Assembly: GCA_046199005.1 (NCBI GenBank)
Contig: CP176050.1
Span: 3,844,001-3,908,000 of the forward strand
DNA: 64,000 nt
Direction of reading: 5' to 3'
Origin: Ascidiimonas sp046199005
Lineage (GTDB): Bacteria; Bacteroidota; Bacteroidia; Flavobacteriales; Flavobacteriaceae
Numbering within the stretch: the stretch's first letter is position 1; each line of letters begins with the position of its first letter. Position numbers and translations under genes: made by a program. Positions 18,872 through 27,369 of this stretch are shown in pieces. The notes beneath the pieces were generated by a model. The model saw only the letters and a list, made by a program, of their open reading frames with translations. It had not been told where the DNA came from and made no database searches.

Positions 18872-21800
18872 ATGAAGGACAACTTACTCAAAAGTTTGGT
18901 CATTTTAGGCGCATTTTTGTGTTTTGGAATGACTCAAGCACAAACTGTTAGCGGAACAGTATCCGACGCTAACGGGCCGCTTCCGGGCGCCAGTATTTTG
19001 GTAAAGGGAACAACCAATGGAACACAATCAGATTTCGACGGTAACTATACGCTAAACAATGTAGACAGCAATGCTGTTCTTGTGTTTAGTTATGTTGGTT
19101 TTGCCACGCAGGAAATTGCGGTTAATGGAAGATCTACTATTAATGTTACCCTTCAGGAAGATGCTCAGGCATTAGATGAAATCGTGGTTATTGGTTACGG
19201 TACGCAACAAATACGAGATGCAACTGGTGCTGTAGCTGTTGTAACCTCAAAAGATTTTAATCAGGGGGTTATTGCCTCTCCTGAACAATTGATTCAGGGT
19301 AAAACAGCGGGTGTACAAATCACACAAAGTAGTGGTGAACCTGGAGCAGGTATTAACGTTCGTATACGGGGTACCAGTTCTATTCGCTCCAACAACAATC
19401 CATTATTCGTTGTTGATGGGGTGCCACTTGCCGGTGATGATACATCAGGAGCAGGTGCAAACGTAGGTTTTGGTACTGGAACTGCTAAAAACCCTTTGAA
19501 CTTCCTTAACCCTAGTGATATTGAAAGCATCAGTATACTGAAAGATGCATCTGCAACCGCAATTTACGGTTCTCGAGGTGCGAACGGTGTAGTGATTATT
19601 ACTACTAAAGGTGGTAAAGGAACTGGTGGACGTTTTGAATTTGATTCATCCATAAGTTTTTCTCAACCTGCTGAAGAATACAATTTATTAGGAAGAGAGC
19701 AATTTCTCGATGCTGTAGAGCAATTTGGAGGAAGTCGTACCGATCAAGATTTTGGAGCGGACACAGACTGGCAAAGCGTTGTAACTAGACATGCAGTTTC
19801 TCAAAATCAGAATTTATCCTACTCTCATGGATATGAAAGCGGTTCAATTAGAGCAACTTTTGGTTATGGCAAGCAATTTGGTGTTGTAGAAAACTCTTCT
19901 TTAGAAAGAATCACAGGTAGAATCAATGCTGTTCAAAGATTTCTTGATGATAAATTGAAATTAAATTTACAGGCAACAATCTCGCGTGTAAATGATGAAT
20001 CACCTGCCTTGAGTGGTAGTGCAGGATTTAGAGGTGACCTTTTAGGTGCTGCTTATTCTGCAAACCCAACATGGCCAAATGATCCTACCTTCGACACGGG
20101 TGGTCAATTGAATCCACGTGTACTTACAGATTACGTGCAAAGTTTATCTTTCACAGATAGAATATTGGCTAATTTCTCGGGTGAATATCAGTTCACTTCT
20201 GAACTTACCGGTAAAATTAGTGTAGGTTACGACAGATCTAAATCTACTCGAGAGTCTGCAGCCAGTGCGCTTGCCAGAAACTTGGATAGAGCGGTATTTG
20301 GAAACGGTCGTGCTGCTATTAATGATATTAATGTAGAGAACAGGCTTTTACAAGCAACGCTTACGTATAACAAAGAGTTTGAAAACTCTAAGTTAGAAGC
20401 ATTGGTTGGTTATGAATATCAGGATTTCCAAAGATACGGACGTAATGTAGAAGGTTTCGGATTTGGAACTACCGACCTTAATCAAATGTCTACAGACTTA
20501 GCTCGTTCAGCGGAGATCGTAGAAAAAGCGATTGACGGAAGATATCAGCAGTATGGTTATGACAGCAGATCTTCAGAAGCATTTGTGAACCGTTTGTTTC
20601 CCGAAGTAATTACTGATAGAGTTGCTTTTGGTTCTGGAACCAATGTGAGATCTTTATTTGGTGACACTTTCGATTTTACAGATGAATTACAGTCTTTCTT
20701 TACGAGAATTAATTATACAATTGCAGACAAATATATTTTCACCGCTACAGTAAGAGCCGATGGTTCTTCAAGATTTGGTGAAGACAATCAATACGGTATC
20801 TTCCCTTCCGGTGCATTTGCCTGGAAAATGGATGAAGAAGATTTCATAGGAGATGCATTCTCAACATTGAAACTTCGCCTAGGATTTGGTATCACTGGTA
20901 GTCAGGACGGACTAGGATATGGTAACTTTGTAAGAAGAGAGCGATATGCAGGTCCTAACATTCAGGATAATGGTAATATTGATCCTCCAGGAACTACTGC
21001 TGTTGCCTTTGCTAATCCTGATCTTAAGTGGGAAGAAACAATTCAGTACAACTTAGGTTTTGATTTCGGTTTCATGAACGATCGTTTAAACGGTAGCTTA
21101 GACATTTACCGTAAAGAAACAACAGACTTTCTTTTGAGTGTTCAAGCTGCGCAGCCATCTCCACAGCCGTTTTTCTTTCAAAACTTAGATGCTACTGTTC
21201 TTAACCAGGGTATTGAATTTGCTTTAAATTACGATGTTGTTCAGTCTGAAGATCTTAACTGGAATGTTGGATTCAACATCGCTTATAACGAGAATGAAAT
21301 TCAAGATTTCGACGGTCTTATTCCTGCAGGTACCATTCGTGGTCAGGGTCTTTCAAGAGCATTTGCTCAAATATTGGCCGGAGGACAACCGCTATTTTCT
21401 TTCTTCTTAAGAGAGTTTGAAGGTTTCGATCAGAATGGACAACCAATTGGTGACGTTCAGGGATTTGTAGACAAGAGTGCTTTACCTGATATTAACACAG
21501 GTCTTTCTACTTCATTAAGCTACAAAAACTGGGATTTTTCAGCGTTCTTCGCTGGACAGTTCGGTCACTACATTTATAACAATACCAGAAACGCATTCTT
21601 TACAGCTGGTGCTATTAACAATGCACGTAACGTAACTCCTGATGTACTTACAAGTGGTGAGTCTGGAACGGCTGAAGCTGCGGTTTCTACTCGTTTCCTT
21701 GAATCAGGTGACTTTATACGTCTACAGAATGCAACTCTTGGATATACAGTACCGTTGAGTGGTGAAGGTACTTTTAAAACACTAAGACTCTTTGTAAACG

Positions 21801-21964
21801 GTCAAAACCTTTTTGTAATAACAGATTACAGTGGTCTTGATCCTGAAGTAAGTGTTCAGCCAGGAGGAGGCGATCTGTTAAATGGTCTTCCAACAACCGG
21901 TATCGACTACACGTCGTTCCCAAGACCAAGAACAATAACTATAGGATTGAATGCTACCTTTTAA
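18872..21964 (+). CDS. SusC-like TonB-dependent receptor (second pair)
   Basis: A 1030-aa SusC/RagA-family outer-membrane transporter. The signal peptide ends MTQAQ (about residue 24). The CarboxypepD_reg-like domain (GTVSDANGPLPGASILVKG) is followed by the SusC signature DEIVVIGYGTQQIRDATG, the plug (VRIRGTSSIRSNNNP; LKDASATAIYGSRGANGV) and a barrel ending IGLNATF. It is longer than the first SusC and clearly paralogous. No glycoside hydrolase or SusE follows, so its substrate is unknown; nearness to the starch locus suggests, but does not show, a related glycan. Confidence 0.93.
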   Translation: MKDNLLKSLVILGAFLCFGMTQAQTVSGTVSDANGPLPGASILVKGTTNGTQSDFDGNYTLNNVDSNAVLVFSYVGFATQEIAVNGRSTINVTLQEDAQALDEIVVIGYGTQQIRDATGAVAVVTSKDFNQGVIASPEQLIQGKTAGVQITQSSGEPGAGINVRIRGTSSIRSNNNPLFVVDGVPLAGDDTSGAGANVGFGTGTAKNPLNFLNPSDIESISILKDASATAIYGSRGANGVVIITTKGGKGTGGRFEFDSSISFSQPAEEYNLLGREQFLDAVEQFGGSRTDQDFGADTDWQSVVTRHAVSQNQNLSYSHGYESGSIRATFGYGKQFGVVENSSLERITGRINAVQRFLDDKLKLNLQATISRVNDESPALSGSAGFRGDLLGAAYSANPTWPNDPTFDTGGQLNPRVLTDYVQSLSFTDRILANFSGEYQFTSELTGKISVGYDRSKSTRESAASALARNLDRAVFGNGRAAINDINVENRLLQATLTYNKEFENSKLEALVGYEYQDFQRYGRNVEGFGFGTTDLNQMSTDLARSAEIVEKAIDGRYQQYGYDSRSSEAFVNRLFPEVITDRVAFGSGTNVRSLFGDTFDFTDELQSFFTRINYTIADKYIFTATVRADGSSRFGEDNQYGIFPSGAFAWKMDEEDFIGDAFSTLKLRLGFGITGSQDGLGYGNFVRRERYAGPNIQDNGNIDPPGTTAVAFANPDLKWEETIQYNLGFDFGFMNDRLNGSLDIYRKETTDFLLSVQAAQPSPQPFFFQNLDATVLNQGIEFALNYDVVQSEDLNWNVGFNIAYNENEIQDFDGLIPAGTIRGQGLSRAFAQILAGGQPLFSFFLREFEGFDQNGQPIGDVQGFVDKSALPDINTGLSTSLSYKNWDFSAFFAGQFGHYIYNNTRNAFFTAGAINNARNVTPDVLTSGESGTAEAAVSTRFLESGDFIRLQNATLGYTVPLSGEGTFKTLRLFVNGQNLFVITDYSGLDPEVSVQPGGGDLLNGLPTTGIDYTSFPRPRTITIGLNATF

Positions 21965-21980
21965 TTAAAAAAATAATACT

Positions 21981-23534
21981 ATGAATAGAACATTTTTAAA
22001 CAAATTTGGCCTTCTGACAATCTTGTCAGCCCTATTCATGTTCTCTTGTACAGATCTGGAGATCGATGAATCGGATTCTGTCTTTACCGGTGGTGGAGAT
22101 GGATTTAATGGGGTCACAAACGCGGAAGCGGCACTAACCCAGTTGTATAATGACGTTTACGGTCAATTGGGAAATCAGGAAAATGAATTTGCCCTGATGG
22201 AAGTTTCTACAGATGAACTCTTAGTTCCTACTCGAGGGACAGACTGGGGTGATAACGGGATATGGAGAACTCTTCATGCACACACATGGACTCCTGCCCA
22301 TGATTATATTTTAAATACATGGAATAACCAAAACCAGAATGTATTTAGAGCATCTGAGATCATTGATCCAAGGAGTAACCCTACTGCACAGCAAGAGGCA
22401 GAAGCTAGATTTTTGAGAGCATTTTCGATGTTTTATGTGATGGACCTCTTTGGTCAGGTACCTTTTAGAGAAGTTGATGAAGGTCCGGAAATTGACCCAA
22501 GAGTTTTAACCAGAACAGAAGCATATGACTTCATTCTTAACGATCTGAACACTGCACTACCTAATCTTCCAGGAAGAGGACCAAGTGCAGAAACTAACTT
22601 GGCTTCTCAGGCTACAGCGAATTTCCTTTTAGCTAAATTGTACCTGAATGCTCACATCTACAAAGGAACAGGTTCTCCTGCTCCCGAAGATATGAATGCA
22701 GTTATCAGTGCAGTCGATGCTATTGAAGACGATGGTTACGCTTTATCCGATGGTTATTTTGAGATTTTCGAAAACGGAGTGGACACTGAGACTATCTGGT
22801 GGTTAAGAACATCTGTAGGTAACAGAATCTGGAACGGTATGCATTACAATATAATCGCTCCTGACAACACAGGTGGTGGATGGAATGGTTTTACCACCTT
22901 AGCTGAATTCTACGATCTTTTTGAAGGAGATCCTACCGATAATACAGTTGGATCGGGTCAAGAAGAAAGAAGAGGTTTTGTGCCAGATGCTTCCAATGCA
23001 GACGCATCAAACTTGGGTATTGGATATGGTTTCTTACTAGGACAACAGTATGATGTTAACGGTAATCCATTATCAGATCGTGTGGGTAATCCTTTATCAT
23101 TTACTAAAGAGCTTCCAGGACTTATCGGTAACACTGAGGTAACCGGGATACGTGTTATCAAGTATCACCCGGTGAATGGATCTTTCACAGATCATGAGAT
23201 CATCTTCAGATATGCAGATGCACTTCTTATGAAAGCGGAAGCACAATTCAATTTAGGATCTGGTGATCCACTAGCTTTAGTGAATCAGTTAAGAGGTATT
23301 CGTGATGCAGATCCACTAGGAAGCTTAACAGCTCAGGACATTCTTGATGAAAGAGGTAGAGAGCTTTACATAGAAACCTGGAGAAGAAATGATTTAATTC
23401 GTTTCGGACAGTTCACCAAAGATTGGGATTTCAAAGATCCTTCGGCGGTAGGAGATGTAAACAAAAATTTATATCCGATACCTTCGAATGCACTTTTATC
23501 CAATCCTAACCTGACTCAGAATCCTGGTTACTAA
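21981..23534 (+). CDS. SusD-like lipoprotein (second pair)
   Basis: A 517-aa SusD/RagB-family lipoprotein beginning 16 bp after its SusC. The lipobox is MFSC (cysteine at about residue 23), followed by TDLEIDESDS. Family blocks include QQEAEARFLRAFSMFYVMDLFGQVPF, LANFLLAKLYLNAHIY-like helices, and the C-terminal ILDERGRELYIETWRRNDLIRFGQF with LYPIPSNALLSNPNLTQNPGY. It should form the lid of the 1030-aa SusC and bind the same unknown substrate. A terminator follows 25 bp downstream. Confidence 0.93.
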   Translation: MNRTFLNKFGLLTILSALFMFSCTDLEIDESDSVFTGGGDGFNGVTNAEAALTQLYNDVYGQLGNQENEFALMEVSTDELLVPTRGTDWGDNGIWRTLHAHTWTPAHDYILNTWNNQNQNVFRASEIIDPRSNPTAQQEAEARFLRAFSMFYVMDLFGQVPFREVDEGPEIDPRVLTRTEAYDFILNDLNTALPNLPGRGPSAETNLASQATANFLLAKLYLNAHIYKGTGSPAPEDMNAVISAVDAIEDDGYALSDGYFEIFENGVDTETIWWLRTSVGNRIWNGMHYNIIAPDNTGGGWNGFTTLAEFYDLFEGDPTDNTVGSGQEERRGFVPDASNADASNLGIGYGFLLGQQYDVNGNPLSDRVGNPLSFTKELPGLIGNTEVTGIRVIKYHPVNGSFTDHEIIFRYADALLMKAEAQFNLGSGDPLALVNQLRGIRDADPLGSLTAQDILDERGRELYIETWRRNDLIRFGQFTKDWDFKDPSAVGDVNKNLYPIPSNALLSNPNLTQNPGY

Positions 23535-23558
23535 GAGATAAGAGACAATAACTTTTAT

Positions 23559-23591
23559 AAAAAGCCTTCCTGTTGCAGGAAGGCTTTTTTT
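23559..23591. terminator. Intrinsic terminator after the second SusD
   Basis: GCCTTCCTG (23564-23572) pairs with CAGGAAGGC (23576-23584), loop TTG, flanked by A5 and T7. The stem-loop can work in both directions. It lies 11 bp outside the left end of the IS3-family element. Confidence 0.9.
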
Positions 23592-23643
23592 CTTCAAAAT
23601 CCTGTCTCGTCCTGAAATAGCGTTACACTAAAATTCAAGTGTA

Positions 23644-24030
23644 ATGAAAAGTAATTATGTAAAGCGTACCCAAAAGGACTATCCTATGTCATTTAAGCTG
23701 CGTGTAGTTCAAGAGATTGAAACAGGAGAACTCACTCGTTCTCAAGCGTTATCGAAGTATGGTATTCAAGCAAGATCTACTCTTGGCACATGGTTAAGAA
23801 AATATGGTAACTTTGATTGGGAGAACCAAAGTTATAAGCCAATGCCCAAAAGTCCTCAACAGCGTATCATTGAACTAGAAGAAAAGATTAAGCTTTTAGA
23901 GAAACAAAAAGCCAGAGCAGAGTACCTGGCGGAGCGTGCCGATAAGAAAGCTATCTTGTTCGATATGATGATCGATCTAGCAGAAAAGGAATTTAATATT
24001 CCGATCAGAAAAAACTCCAAACCCAAGTAA
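23644..24030 (+). CDS. IS3-family transposase OrfA
   Basis: A 128-aa DNA-binding subunit. Residues about 8-55 form the helix-turn-helix (SFKLRVVQEIETGELTRSQALSKYGI; STLGTWLRKYG). Residues about 75-115 form a leucine-zipper-like coiled coil (RIIELEEKIKLLEKQKARAEYL). Near the end the heptamer AAAAAAC (24009-24015) sits in the A_AAA_AAC phase. A -1 slip there would enter the OrfB frame, which is open from that point, so an OrfAB fusion transposase is plausible. Confidence 0.93.
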   Translation: MKSNYVKRTQKDYPMSFKLRVVQEIETGELTRSQALSKYGIQARSTLGTWLRKYGNFDWENQSYKPMPKSPQQRIIELEEKIKLLEKQKARAEYLAERADKKAILFDMMIDLAEKEFNIPIRKNSKPK

Positions 24031-24035
24031 TCGAT

Positions 24036-24932
24036 ATGTTTAGAGTACCGTATCAAGAAAGTATCTCATCTACCTGTGAGTTGCTTGGGATTAGTAGGCA
24101 GGTATATTACAGAGCAATTGCTTCAAGAGCAAAACGACAAACTGTGGCAAAGCAGGTCATAGACTTAGTTCACTCAATCCGTATAGAACAGCCACGTATT
24201 GGAACAAGAAAGCTGTATCATATACTGAAAAAGCCTTTACAAGAGCTAGGTGTTGGAAGGGATCGGTTGTTTGCTATTCTAAAAGCAAATCATATGCTTA
24301 TCAAACCCAAGAGGAGTTATCATATCACCACCAACTCCCATCATCGTTTTAGAAAGCACAACAATTTGATAGAAAACCTATCAATCAACAGACCTGAACA
24401 GGTCTGGGTGGCCGATATAACTTATATAGGCAACAGGCAAAATCCGATGTATCTCTCATTAGTTACAGATGCTTATTCTAAAAAAATCATGGGATATTAT
24501 GTCTCTAATACCCTAGAGACCAATAGCTCAATTAAAGCATTGAAATTAGCCATAAAGAATAGATACTATCCAATTCAACAACTCATACATCATTCTGACC
24601 GTGGGTTACAATACTGTAGTGATCATTACCAAAGAACACTACATAAACATAACATGGAGTGTAGCATGACACAAAAGTATGATCCGTACCAAAATGCCAT
24701 AGCCGAAAGGATCAATGGTATCTTAAAACAAGAATTCTTAATCCAAAACAGTCAGGCCAATCTAAAAATAATGAGAAAAATAGTTAAACAAAGTATTCAT
24801 ATTTACAATACCAAAAGACCTCATTTATCATGTAGTATGTTAACACCAGAGCGAATGCACAATCAAAATAAGATCAAAATCAAATCCTATAGAACAAAAA
24901 ACACTGAAGAGTTGCAACTCTTCAGTGTTTAA
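24036..24932 (+). CDS. IS3-family transposase OrfB (rve/DDE integrase core)
   Basis: A 298-aa catalytic subunit with an HTH_21-like N-terminal region (ISRQVYYRA; PRIGTRKLYHIL) and an integrase core. The DDE residues are D127 (VADITY), D188 (HHSDRG) and E224 (NAIAERINGILKQE). The ATG at 24036 lies 5 bp after the OrfA stop. The OrfB frame is open upstream through the AAAAAAC slip site, so the functional product may instead be an OrfAB frameshift fusion. The protein looks intact. Confidence 0.93.
   Translation: MFRVPYQESISSTCELLGISRQVYYRAIASRAKRQTVAKQVIDLVHSIRIEQPRIGTRKLYHILKKPLQELGVGRDRLFAILKANHMLIKPKRSYHITTNSHHRFRKHNNLIENLSINRPEQVWVADITYIGNRQNPMYLSLVTDAYSKKIMGYYVSNTLETNSSIKALKLAIKNRYYPIQQLIHHSDRGLQYCSDHYQRTLHKHNMECSMTQKYDPYQNAIAERINGILKQEFLIQNSQANLKIMRKIVKQSIHIYNTKRPHLSCSMLTPERMHNQNKIKIKSYRTKNTEELQLFSV
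24900..24929. repeat. 30-bp perfect palindrome at the end of OrfB
   Basis: AACACTGAAGAGTTG (24900-24914) is followed at once by its exact complement (24915-24929), spanning the last ten codons of OrfB and touching its stop. It may work as a terminator or protect the IS from readthrough, although no long T-tract follows. Confidence 0.7.
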
Positions 24933-25034
24933 GTGTATTTTTAACTAATCTAAAAACTGTAACGGTTTTTTAGGACTAGTCATCCGATTAAAATGCATCA
25001 ATCGTAACAAACCAGTTTACCCGTACATAGAGGC

Positions 25035-26636
25035 TTAACGATCAAGCACGATACACCTTCGGTATATTAATTGCTTTAGAATCTTCTCGACCTTATCTTT
25101 AAGCTCCTTATCTTCCAGTTCTGTGGTTACTTCAAACATAGCGTAAAAAGACGCCAATACTTCGCCTGTATCCGAAGTCTCCTCAAATAACCTCATAATA
25201 ATATATTGAAACTCTGTTAAGGGAAATTCAAAAATGTTCGAATCGGTTACCGCGTCATAGGTACCGCATCTTTCAAACCCAAAATAAAACTCAGATGCCT
25301 CTTCAGCTATTACTTCTTCTAATACAAATTCTCTAAACTCTGACTCTCTTACAATCCACTCCCAGTAAGACTCATATACTTCCATATAGGGATTTACCAT
25401 AAACCGCAGTTTAGTAATAGCTTCGAAATTTAAATTTAAAATCCTATCTCTTTCAACATTCCAGGCAATCTCCTGATCAAAAATTAATTTTAAATCTGAT
25501 TCTCTATCCTTAATTCTCAGCTTTTCTTGTTCTATACTATAAATCTCCTCAAGCATTCTACACTGTTGATCTGAAAGTACCTTTCTCAAACTATTTCTAT
25601 TCGCTTTCAAATCGAGCCATTTTTCCAATTTTTTGGTGTCATTGAAAGAAAATCCTGTGACACCCTCGAAACTATCATCAAGAGCGAATTTCAAAAATTC
25701 GGTAGTTCTTCTGAAATGCTGAAACTTATTTCTGCGGACGCTTGATTCCGGAGCTTCCTTCGAGATTAGATTATTTATATGTTCAAACATATCTGGATAT
25801 TCCTGTACCAAATGATGCTCAAGATTTCTGCAACACTCCCAAAAGAATTTAGCATTCCCTATGAAATGAACATATTTTTTAGATGTATACATATTGTAGA
25901 AATCGCTAATATCAATAGCTTCCGCCTCCTCATCATTGTAATAATAAGAAACCGGTATATTTTCACTTCGTGCCAAGGCACTAAATAAGTATTGCTCGTA
26001 AATAATGGCATGAGAAGAGCCCGCTACAGAAGTCCCAAATCTATCTAGGTTATCATTTATAAAGTTAAAAGCCTTCTCTACGTAGTTTTTTATAAAAGAT
26101 AAATTGTTTCCTCCAAAGATACCCGCATTAATAGCCTTGATCCTGCCATGAATTCTCTGATCTTCTAGTAGTACCTCCGGAATTGAACATTTTTTTTGAA
26201 GCATATCTACGAAACCTACCTGGTATTGGCCAATATCATACTCCAGGTGCTGCCCCACCAAACCTGCATTTACTAGTCGGTCTGGAAACCTATCTCCTAT
26301 GAATACATCATTATCGATATGAATAAAGGGCTTTTCCTGAATCTTATATGCATGAAGCTTACCTACTGCCCAAAACCGCTTGTCGTAAGTATTATATATA
26401 TCCAGCTCTTCTTTAACAGAAGTATAAGGCAACTTTAGCTTGTTGATAAGAAGATCTACACCAGACTTATCGGTAACCAACATTATATCTCCATGAGATT
26501 TTCTGGCTTGAAGACAACTAAAAGCCCAACTCATATACATGAATTTTTTACTTCGCCAACCTCCAAAAACTTTTTCTTCTGAATCATCTTTTGATTCTCT
26601 GGTGGGTTTTGACCAGTAGCTATGTACAATTTTCAT
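25035..26636 (-). CDS. Glycosyltransferase-like protein next to GG-leader peptides
   Basis: A 533-aa cytoplasmic protein without signal peptide. The N-terminal 290 residues look like a GT-A fold glycosyltransferase: MKIVHSYWSKP start, WAFSCLQARKSHG, then a DxD-like motif HIDNDVFIG (D108, D110) and NAGIFGGNN near residue 170. They resemble the DUF6734 group as I remember it. Residues about 300-440 are helical and charged. Residues about 465-533 (FEFPLTEFQYIIMRLFEE; VEKILKQLIYRRCIVL) resemble a PqqD/RRE-type winged helix that binds leader peptides; this is my reading of pattern only. It is divergent from two GG-leader peptide genes, 290 bp away, and may modify them. Function not proven. Confidence 0.55.
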   Translation of the reverse strand: MKIVHSYWSKPTRESKDDSEEKVFGGWRSKKFMYMSWAFSCLQARKSHGDIMLVTDKSGVDLLINKLKLPYTSVKEELDIYNTYDKRFWAVGKLHAYKIQEKPFIHIDNDVFIGDRFPDRLVNAGLVGQHLEYDIGQYQVGFVDMLQKKCSIPEVLLEDQRIHGRIKAINAGIFGGNNLSFIKNYVEKAFNFINDNLDRFGTSVAGSSHAIIYEQYLFSALARSENIPVSYYYNDEEAEAIDISDFYNMYTSKKYVHFIGNAKFFWECCRNLEHHLVQEYPDMFEHINNLISKEAPESSVRRNKFQHFRRTTEFLKFALDDSFEGVTGFSFNDTKKLEKWLDLKANRNSLRKVLSDQQCRMLEEIYSIEQEKLRIKDRESDLKLIFDQEIAWNVERDRILNLNFEAITKLRFMVNPYMEVYESYWEWIVRESEFREFVLEEVIAEEASEFYFGFERCGTYDAVTDSNIFEFPLTEFQYIIMRLFEETSDTGEVLASFYAMFEVTTELEDKELKDKVEKILKQLIYRRCIVLDR

Positions 26637-26766
26637 GAAGTCGGTTTTACAGTAGAAATACCTCTTAAAAATACATAATTCTTACATTTAAATTAGGATT
26701 TAACAGTTCTATAACGTCAATTTCATCAATTAAGATTTAACTTACTACTTCTATAATTAAAGTGTT

Positions 26767-26838
26767 ATGAAGAACAATCATAAATCTGCTGAGACAGAAG
26801 AGATTCTTTGGTGTCCATACGATTTATTCTGTCAGTGA
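26767..26838 (+). CDS. Possible 23-aa micro-ORF upstream of the peptide precursors
   Basis: ATG at 26767 to TGA at 26836-26838 encodes 23 residues with two cysteines (C16 in ILWCPYD and C22 in LFCQ). It lies in the 290-bp divergent region (26637-26926), which is otherwise AT-rich and without a gene. It has no GG leader. It could be a leader peptide of the operon, a remnant, or chance. Confidence 0.2.
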   Translation: MKNNHKSAETEEILWCPYDLFCQ

Positions 26839-26926
26839 AGCTGTATATATGAACTTATAATTTATTTAAAATAATATTTACTAACGAGTACATTTAATTT
26901 TTAATTCACATAAATCAAAGAGTATT

Positions 26927-27103
26927 ATGAAAAAAAAATCAAACCTTCAATTGAAATTGAACAAAAGAAAAGTTAGCGAATTATCTGTCAAGGAACAGGT
27001 CAAAATTCAAGGTGGATATAATACAGATGCAGGAAATACCTGCTGGAATTATACTTGTAATAGTTTTTATTGTACCATGAATTTGTTCGGGAACAGGTGC
27101 TAG
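26927..27103 (+). CDS. GG-leader RiPP-like precursor peptide 1
   Basis: A 58-aa peptide beginning MKKKSNLQLKLNKRKVSELS. The leader has the Bacteroidota pattern L-x-L-N-K-x-x-V-S-x-L-x-x-x-E-Q-x-x-I-x-G-G and ends at G29-G30, a double-glycine cleavage site. The 28-residue core (from YNTDAGNTC) has cysteines at 39, 44, 49 and 58, with Thr/Ser beside each of the first three. It is 63% or more alike to the second precursor 62 bp downstream by eye, nearly identical in the leader. Such leaders are known from GG-Bacteroidales natural-product precursors and flavobacterial class I lanthipeptides. No matching synthetase lies nearby. Confidence 0.75.
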   Translation: MKKKSNLQLKLNKRKVSELSVKEQVKIQGGYNTDAGNTCWNYTCNSFYCTMNLFGNRC

Positions 27104-27123
27104 TATTCTAAACTTAATAATAT

Positions 27124-27139
27124 GACTCCATAAGGAGTC
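27124..27139. other. Small hairpin between the two precursor genes
   Basis: GACTCC (27124-27129) and GGAGTC (27134-27139) pair around the loop ATAA. The following sequence is only moderately T-rich. It may be an RNA processing or partial-attenuation site that sets the ratio of the two peptides. Confidence 0.4.
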
Positions 27140-27165
27140 TAGTTTCTATACTTAGAGTAAAAATT

Positions 27166-27348
27166 ATGAAAAAAAAATCAAATCTTCAGTTAAAATTAAA
27201 CAAAAGAAAAGTTAGTGAATTATCTGCTAACGAACAGGCCAAAATTCAAGGTGGTTACTACAATGGTTCTTATTTATGCACCCAAGTAGGTAACACTTGC
27301 TGGAATTTTACTTGTAACAGCTTTTATTGTTCAATAACCGGTTGTTAG
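27166..27348 (+). CDS. GG-leader RiPP-like precursor peptide 2
   Basis: A 60-aa peptide. Its first 20 residues are identical to precursor 1, and the leader ends IQGG (G29-G30). The 30-residue core starts YYNGSYLC and has five cysteines at 38, 45, 50, 55 and 60. The last four are spaced exactly C-x4-C-x4-C-x4-C. The block GNTCWN[F/Y]TCNSFYC[S/T] is shared with precursor 1. Aromatic residues and Thr/Ser alternate with the cysteines. It is probably exported and processed after GG. Lanthionine rings, disulfides or S-glycosylation are all possible; none can be proven here. Confidence 0.8.
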   Translation: MKKKSNLQLKLNKRKVSELSANEQAKIQGGYYNGSYLCTQVGNTCWNFTCNSFYCSITGC

Positions 27349-27369
27349 TAACCATTTTAAATTAGAAAT

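Larger units (their letters stand above)
23603..24982 (+). mobile_element. Complete IS3-family insertion sequence, 1380 bp
   Basis: Imperfect 25-bp terminal inverted repeats lie at 23603-23627 (starts TGTCTCGTCCT) and 24958-24982 (its complement starts TGACTAGTCCT). They share GTCCT, AAA and CGTTACA blocks and the 5'-TG/CA-3' tips usual for IS3 elements. A 3-bp target duplication TCC flanks the element (23600-23602 and 24983-24985). Inside are OrfA and OrfB with an intact DDE triad, so the element appears recent and possibly active. It landed between the SusD terminator and the downstream gene and interrupts no gene. Confidence 0.93.
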
